Origin: CAZKUN01 sp964555935
Lineage (GTDB): Bacteria; Armatimonadota; Zipacnadia; Zipacnadales; VGFC01
DNA: 27,200 bases
Reading direction: 5' to 3'
NCBI GenBank assembly: GCA_964555935.1
Contig: CAZKUN010000114.1
Span: forward strand, 1 to 27,200
A program made the translations under genes and the position numbers. Positions 22,834 through 27,200 of this stretch are shown piece after piece (position 1 is the stretch's first letter; every line of letters begins with the position of its first letter). The notes beneath the pieces were generated by a model. That model saw nothing but the letters and a program-made list of their open reading frames with translations. It searched no databases and was not told the DNA's origin.

Positions 22834-24825
22834 ATGATGCCGAACTCACCGACGACGGTGTCCACGTCCACTGAACCGCGCCTGCTCCCCGTGAGCATCA
22901 AGGCGCTGGTCATCGCGCTCATCGTCGCCATCGTGGGCGTGCGCTACCAGACGACCAGCATCCTGCACGGGCTTGGCGCGTCGCCCGAGCTGCCTCTCGC
23001 AACGCTCTTCGTGCTCGTCGCGCTGCATCCGATCCTCGAGAAACTCCTCCGATTGAAGCGCTCTGAGATCATCGTCATCTACTGCTTCGTAATGGTGGCG
23101 GCGGCCTCGTATGATGGCGTCAGCCGTTTCATGCCCGCGTATACCGTTCCCCAGTATTTCGCCGGGCCCGAGAACAACTTCCAGATGCTCAGCGACGAAT
23201 GCGTCCCAGATTGGTTCGTCCCCAAGGACGCAGAACTGATCCGCATGTATTACGAAGGGCGTGGCGACCAGCCCGTCAACTGGGGGCCCTGGATCCGGCC
23301 GACGGCTATGTGGGTGCTGTTCTTCATGACGCTCTGGGGAACGCTCTACTGCGTCGTCGGATTGCTGCGTCGCCATTGGGTTGAGCACGAGCGACTGGGG
23401 TTCCCGATGGTCGCCGTCCCGCTTTACATCACGGGCACCGGAACAGGGAAGTTCCGCCCAAAGACATCGGTCTGGCGCGAGCCGCTCATGTGGGTCGGCT
23501 TCATCGTCACCTCGCTCCATTTCCTATCGATCATGGTCCACGCGCTCAATCCCCGCGTGCCGACGCTCGGCACTCACTTCGACGTGGGACAGCTCTTCAC
23601 TGAGAAACCCCTCGACGGCCTGCGTCCGCTGTTCCTGTTCATCTACAACCCGCTGCTTGCCGGCCTCGCCTACTTCGCTCCACAGGACCTCTGCTTCTCA
23701 ATGTGGTTCTTCTTCCTCTGCTACTTCAAGCCGATCCGCTTGGTCTACCGCGTCGCCGGCTTGCCCACGCCCTCCGGCTTCCCGTTCTACTGGGAGCAAA
23801 GCGCCGGCGCATTCATCGGCATCACCCTCTTCTACGCCTGGGCGGCGCGCGGGCATCTGCGGGAGGTGTGGAAGCTGGCCACGTCGGGGCGCAGCCCGAG
23901 CGGCGAGCAACCATGGGCCGACCCAATGACGCCGCGCTTGGCGCTGGCAGGCGCGGCGTGTGGTTTCGTCGCGCTCTGTGCTTACTACATGCTGGCGGGG
24001 ATGAGTTGGTGGGTGGCGGCGATCTTCTTCGGTCTCATCATCATCTTCGCAACCATCTTCACGCGCGGCCGAGCCGAGAGTGGCGTCGCCTACACCGCCT
24101 CGTTCCCATTCTGGCAGGCCAGCCGACAGCTCAAGTCGTTCCTGGGTTCTGAGCGCCTCATGCCCGGTGGCAGCTTCTCAAACGTCACGCTGCTCGGCAG
24201 TCTCATCTTCCTGCACTTCGGGAGCTTCCCTGAAGGGATGACATACCAGATCGAGAGCCTCAAACTCGGCGCCGAGTCCCGGATCAAGACCAGTCACATG
24301 ACGGGGATCATCATCGGGGCGATGCTCGTGGGACTGCTCCTCAACTTCCAGACATTCTTCAGCACGTGCTATGACTGGGGAGCAAACACGCTTCAGGGCG
24401 GCGTGACGGAGGGCGGTTACCACGTTCGCATCGCCCGCACGGAATACGCGGAGGTCAGCACGATTGCCGACGGTCACGCGCTGAAGCCAGACTGGAACCG
24501 TAATGGATTCACGATCGGCGCATTCGCGTTCACGCTGCTCTTGGTCGCCTTGCGATCCCGCTTCCCCAGGTCGCCGTTCCACCCGCTCGGGTTCGTCATG
24601 ACGACCTCATACGGCTACGCCTATTGGGGGTCGTTCCTTGCGATCTGGGCGACGAAGGGCCTCATCCTGCGGATCGGCGGAGTGAGGCTCTACCACCGGC
24701 TGGCGCCCGTGTTCGTCGGCCTCGTGCTGGGACAGGTCTTCTCGCTCAGCGTGGTGTGGATGACCTTCGCCCGATTCACGCCCGATGACTGGAAGAGCGT
24801 CGCCGATCCCCTCATCTACTTCTGA
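22834..24825 (+). CDS. Large polytopic membrane protein of the DUF6785/DUF6784 type
   Basis: A 663-aa protein with roughly a dozen hydrophobic segments spread over its length, for example ALVIALIVAIVGV near the N-terminus, WVLFFMTLWGTLYCVVGLL, LFLFIYNPLLAGLAYF, WWVAAIFFGLIIIFATIF and FTIGAFAFTLLLVAL. Conserved-looking cytosolic or re-entrant stretches include EHERLGFPMVAVPLYI, GRAESGVAYTASFPFW, and FHPLGFVMTTSYGYAYWGSF near the C-terminus. I recall this layout from a family named DUF6785 (N-terminal) plus DUF6784 (C-terminal), common in Armatimonadota and Planctomycetota; its function is unknown, and transport is the natural guess. The start is uncertain: ATG at 22834 or 22837, or GTG at 22804 overlapping the flavin reductase stop; none has a strong ribosome binding site. 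The 3' end overlaps the convergent deacetylase gene by 10 bases. Confidence 0.8.
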   Translation: MMPNSPTTVSTSTEPRLLPVSIKALVIALIVAIVGVRYQTTSILHGLGASPELPLATLFVLVALHPILEKLLRLKRSEIIVIYCFVMVAAASYDGVSRFMPAYTVPQYFAGPENNFQMLSDECVPDWFVPKDAELIRMYYEGRGDQPVNWGPWIRPTAMWVLFFMTLWGTLYCVVGLLRRHWVEHERLGFPMVAVPLYITGTGTGKFRPKTSVWREPLMWVGFIVTSLHFLSIMVHALNPRVPTLGTHFDVGQLFTEKPLDGLRPLFLFIYNPLLAGLAYFAPQDLCFSMWFFFLCYFKPIRLVYRVAGLPTPSGFPFYWEQSAGAFIGITLFYAWAARGHLREVWKLATSGRSPSGEQPWADPMTPRLALAGAACGFVALCAYYMLAGMSWWVAAIFFGLIIIFATIFTRGRAESGVAYTASFPFWQASRQLKSFLGSERLMPGGSFSNVTLLGSLIFLHFGSFPEGMTYQIESLKLGAESRIKTSHMTGIIIGAMLVGLLLNFQTFFSTCYDWGANTLQGGVTEGGYHVRIARTEYAEVSTIADGHALKPDWNRNGFTIGAFAFTLLLVALRSRFPRSPFHPLGFVMTTSYGYAYWGSFLAIWATKGLILRIGGVRLYHRLAPVFVGLVLGQVFSLSVVWMTFARFTPDDWKSVADPLIYF

Positions 24826-25595
24826 TCCCGCCGCAGCTCTCGCACCCAGTCTGCCACCTCCGCAACGGGCGCCGTCCAGATCCGATTGCTATGCCGCTCG
24901 AGGTGCGCGCAAAGCTCGACGAAATCCACCGACGAGACCGGGAGATGGCCTGAGTCAATACCATGGAACACGAGCAGTCCCCAACGCCCTCGCGACGCGC
25001 ACTGCTCCGCAAGGCCCACTAGATTCGCACCCGTCATCCGCGACACGTCCCATGACCACAGACAATGAAGATCACACGTCAGCGAGTGGTTGGGGACCTC
25101 GCCGATCCCGCGTCCGGCCACGAAGTGTTTGGCTATCACAGGCACGTAGCTCTGCCGGTCCAGTCCCTCACCCACGTGGGTTTGGTAGCAGGGGTAGCAG
25201 TACGAGCGACTTTCTCGTGGGAACAGCTCTGCCAGCCGCCCCTCCGCCGCCATGACGTCCGCCTCGATGTCGGCGAGCGTCATTCTCTCGAGCCCGTGGC
25301 CGCCGGGGTCGTCCTGAAATCCGAGAGAGCACGTGTGGCTTAACGAGTGGTTTCCAATCTCGTGCCCCGCGTCATGTACCGCGCGCCATGGCTCCATGGC
25401 CTTGCGCCAATCCTCGCCGCGCAGGCTTACGTAGAAGGTCCCTCGCAGCCCGCGCTCATCCATCATCGGAATCGCCTTCTTCAGTTGCGATGGCAGCGCA
25501 TCATCGAATGTGAGCGAGACGGCGCCCTCGTAGTTGTCCGGCCAGAGCCTCGTCGTGTCTGGTGTCAATCCACACACCCTCCCGATCGTCTGCAT
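24816..25595 (-). CDS. Polysaccharide deacetylase (NodB homology domain, CE4-type)
   Basis: A 259-aa metal-dependent deacetylase-like protein. NodB motif 1 is SLTFDDA with the Asp-Asp pair at 31-32, and motif 2 is GHEIGNHSLSHTC with the metal-binding His83 and His87. A later VFHGID at the strand before the C-terminal helix supplies the His expected in motif 5. CE4 enzymes remove N- or O-acetyl groups from chitin-like, peptidoglycan or exopolysaccharide substrates. No signal peptide is visible from this start. The frame runs open to 25736, but ATG at 25595 is preferred because the extra N-terminus does not look like a folded domain and would run almost into the divergent sulfatase-like gene; the ribosome binding site is weak, so the start is uncertain. 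The 3' end overlaps the convergent membrane protein gene. Confidence 0.85.
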   Translation of the reverse strand: MQTIGRVCGLTPDTTRLWPDNYEGAVSLTFDDALPSQLKKAIPMMDERGLRGTFYVSLRGEDWRKAMEPWRAVHDAGHEIGNHSLSHTCSLGFQDDPGGHGLERMTLADIEADVMAAEGRLAELFPRESRSYCYPCYQTHVGEGLDRQSYVPVIAKHFVAGRGIGEVPNHSLTCDLHCLWSWDVSRMTGANLVGLAEQCASRGRWGLLVFHGIDSGHLPVSSVDFVELCAHLERHSNRIWTAPVAEVADWVRELRRDQK

Positions 25596-25750
25596 AGTCC
25601 CGCGAGCCTCAGCCGTCCGCGCGTGTTCCAGTGGCGGCTGCCTGTACCACAATTCCACCGGCTGATCCCCCCCACCTCTCATTGAGGGAGCAGGCGCCGC
25701 GCGACAGCTGTTGAATCTCGAAGGCACCGCGCGCACTGGAGGCGATCCCC

Positions 25751-27127
25751 ATGAGCCGAATCATACTCATCGCAATCGACACGCTGCGAGCTGATCACCT
25801 TGGATGCTACGGCTACGTCCGGGACACGAGTCCACGCATCGACGCGCTCGCAGCCGACGGGATCGTGTTCGACAACTTCATCACCCAGACAGGGCACACG
25901 CTGCCGACATTCACGTCGATCATGACAGGTCGATACCCGTTCGGCCACGGCATTGTCAGCACGCTCCACTCGCATCCGGACCAACCAGATCAAGTGGTGA
26001 GCGACCAAGTCCCGGTTCTATCGCAGTTGGTGCGCGAACACGGATGGCTGACGGCGGCGTTTGACAACCTGCCGGAATTCCCTTGCGGACCCAAGTGGCT
26101 CACCCGTGGGTACGACTGGATCTCGGGGGTTGTGAATTACCCAGGAAGATCGCTGTGCAACACGCTCGCGGAGCAGATCAACGAGAGGTTGCTGCCTTGG
26201 CTGCGCCAGCACCTCGCCGAACAGGCCTTCGTCTTCGCCCACTACTGGGATCCGCACCAACCGTACAACCAACCCGAGCCCTTCCGATCGATGCATGTTG
26301 ACGGCCCTGCTCCCAATCCCATCGAGGCTCCGGACGGCTGCGGCTTCATCCCGGGTTGGGGCTGGCTGTCAAGGCTCGACGATGAGCGACGGCCGAAGAT
26401 TGACCTCTACGACGGGGAGATCAGCTACGTTGACGCGGCGGTCGGACGGTTGGTCGACGAACTCAAGGGCATGGCGGCGTACGACAACAGTTGGGTCATC
26501 CTCACCAGTGACCATGGCGAGGACATGGAGGAACACAACGCCCCGTTTGAGCACCGCGAAACTTACCAGTGCAACGTCGGAGTTCCCCTCATCGTGAAGC
26601 CGCCGGCGGGTATGATGCCCACCGGCATCCGGTCATCCGCTCTGGCCGGACACATCGACATCCTGCCGACCGTGCTGGATATCGCGGGGATCGAATCGCC
26701 TCGAGGAATCGATGGGATGAGCCTGCTCCCAATCCTGAACGGGCAAGCCGCCGAAGGCCATCCACACCTGTATACGCATGGCGGAGCGGTGAAGCAGTCA
26801 GGAAAGTGGCAGTCGGGGGAGATTGCGGTTCGAACGGAGGAATACAAGTACATCGCACGCGGCGCCCCGCTGACCGAGGTCGGCCACGCGCACTTGGATG
26901 TCAGCGTGCTCAGCGCGCCGCCATGGCGGGGGGATCGAACGCGGCCGCCGTCCGACTGGATTCACTACTTCAACCGTCTTCCGAAGCGGGAGCTGTACCA
27001 TCTTCCGTCAGACCCGCACGAACTGAATAACATCGTCGAGGGGGAAACGGCCATCGCCGGCGACCTGCACTCGCTGCTCGCCGAATACACCGCGCGCCGA
27101 CCCGACTTGTTCGCAGGGACGCTGTAG
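25751..27127 (+). CDS. Sulfatase-fold (alkaline phosphatase superfamily) hydrolase lacking the formylglycine Cys
   Basis: A 458-aa protein with the whole sulfatase fold. Metal-binding Asp10 lies in IAIDTLRADHLGCYGY, then come HYWDPHQPY (164-172), YDGEISYVD (220-228), Asp254-His255 in LTSDHGEDM, and FEHRETYQCNVGVPLIVK. The nucleophile segment reads GHTLPTFTSIMTGRYP. Against the neighbouring sulfatase's CMPSR, the Cys is Thr50 and the Arg is Phe54, so it cannot be activated by the usual maturase. Thr nucleophiles occur in phosphoethanolamine transferases and some phosphodiesterases of this superfamily, so the activity may be on phosphate esters rather than sulfates (inference). The start is ATG with GGAGG 8 bases upstream. 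No signal peptide. Divergent from the deacetylase gene. Confidence 0.88.
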   Translation: MSRIILIAIDTLRADHLGCYGYVRDTSPRIDALAADGIVFDNFITQTGHTLPTFTSIMTGRYPFGHGIVSTLHSHPDQPDQVVSDQVPVLSQLVREHGWLTAAFDNLPEFPCGPKWLTRGYDWISGVVNYPGRSLCNTLAEQINERLLPWLRQHLAEQAFVFAHYWDPHQPYNQPEPFRSMHVDGPAPNPIEAPDGCGFIPGWGWLSRLDDERRPKIDLYDGEISYVDAAVGRLVDELKGMAAYDNSWVILTSDHGEDMEEHNAPFEHRETYQCNVGVPLIVKPPAGMMPTGIRSSALAGHIDILPTVLDIAGIESPRGIDGMSLLPILNGQAAEGHPHLYTHGGAVKQSGKWQSGEIAVRTEEYKYIARGAPLTEVGHAHLDVSVLSAPPWRGDRTRPPSDWIHYFNRLPKRELYHLPSDPHELNNIVEGETAIAGDLHSLLAEYTARRPDLFAGTL

Positions 27128-27130
27128 AAC

Positions 27131-27200
27131 TTACAGCTCATCCATCAGCGAATCGAAGAGGTCCTCCACCATCGGCTCATCCGAGAGACCTGACGAGCCC
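27131..27200 (-). CDS. C-terminal end of an unidentified gene, cut by the window edge
   Basis: The minus-strand frame entering at 27200 stays open for 22 codons to TAA at 27131-27133 and encodes an acidic tail ending LSDEPMVEDLFDSLMDEL. Its stop lies 3 bases from the stop of the convergent sulfatase-fold gene, the tight tail-to-tail spacing also seen at 24816-24825. Too little is present to name it. Confidence 0.4.
   Translation of the reverse strand, partial: GSSGLSDEPMVEDLFDSLMDEL

Noticed and set aside
1..27200. tRNA genes, rRNA, CRISPR arrays, insertion sequences and phage genes
   Set aside because: Looked for by eye in the intergenic gaps; no cloverleaf, regularly spaced repeats, transposase or terminal inverted repeats were seen. 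Gaps are mostly under 160 bases.

Overview
The window is high-GC bacterial DNA with a dense gene layout, clear Shine-Dalgarno sites (AGGAGG/GGAGG types) and two recognisable sigma70-type promoters. Several features suggest an environmental, heterotrophic bacterium of the Armatimonadota / Planctomycetota / Hydrogenedentota sort, probably Gram-negative. These are giant secreted proteins built from Ig-like and carboxypeptidase-regulatory-like domains with FlgD-like ends, PQQ-type and TolB-type propellers, sulfatases, a URO-D family protein and a large polytopic membrane protein of the DUF6785/6784 type. The phylum assignment is inference: no rRNA or other marker gene is present. No tRNA, rRNA, CRISPR array, insertion sequence or phage gene was recognised.

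Region 1 (about 1-13400, all on the minus strand) is an extracytoplasmic protein region. Reading in the direction of transcription it holds a 2277-aa secreted multidomain protein with its own promoter and a structured 5' leader, a 1308-aa relative, a 132-aa putative lipoprotein, a strong terminator, a 401-aa PQQ-like propeller and a two-blade TolB-like fragment. The two giants end in the same roughly 420-aa C-terminal module and finish in FlgD-type Ig-like sequence, so they probably share a sorting, anchoring or assembly route.

Region 2 (about 13500-17430, minus strand) is the housekeeping gatC-gatA-gatB operon behind a good promoter (TTGACG-18-TATCAT). It is followed by a small two-helix membrane protein. 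This amidotransferase implies that the organism makes Gln-tRNA and/or Asn-tRNA by transamidation.

Region 3 (about 17488-22105, minus strand) is a likely operon: a formylglycine-type sulfatase, a URO-D family protein, an Eis-like two-domain GNAT acetyltransferase with an SCP2-like tail, and a membrane protein of unknown role. Divergent from it (22259-24825, plus strand) are a flavin reductase and a large polytopic membrane protein. A NodB-type polysaccharide deacetylase (minus) converges on the latter. The deacetylase is in turn divergent from a second sulfatase-fold protein (25751-27127, plus) in which the usual catalytic Cys and the motif Arg are Thr and Phe. The last 70 bases hold the C-terminus of another minus-strand gene.

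Nothing here is an obvious defence or mobile system. The most unusual material is the pair of giant exoproteins with their shared C-terminal cassette and leader RNA, and the atypical sulfatase.
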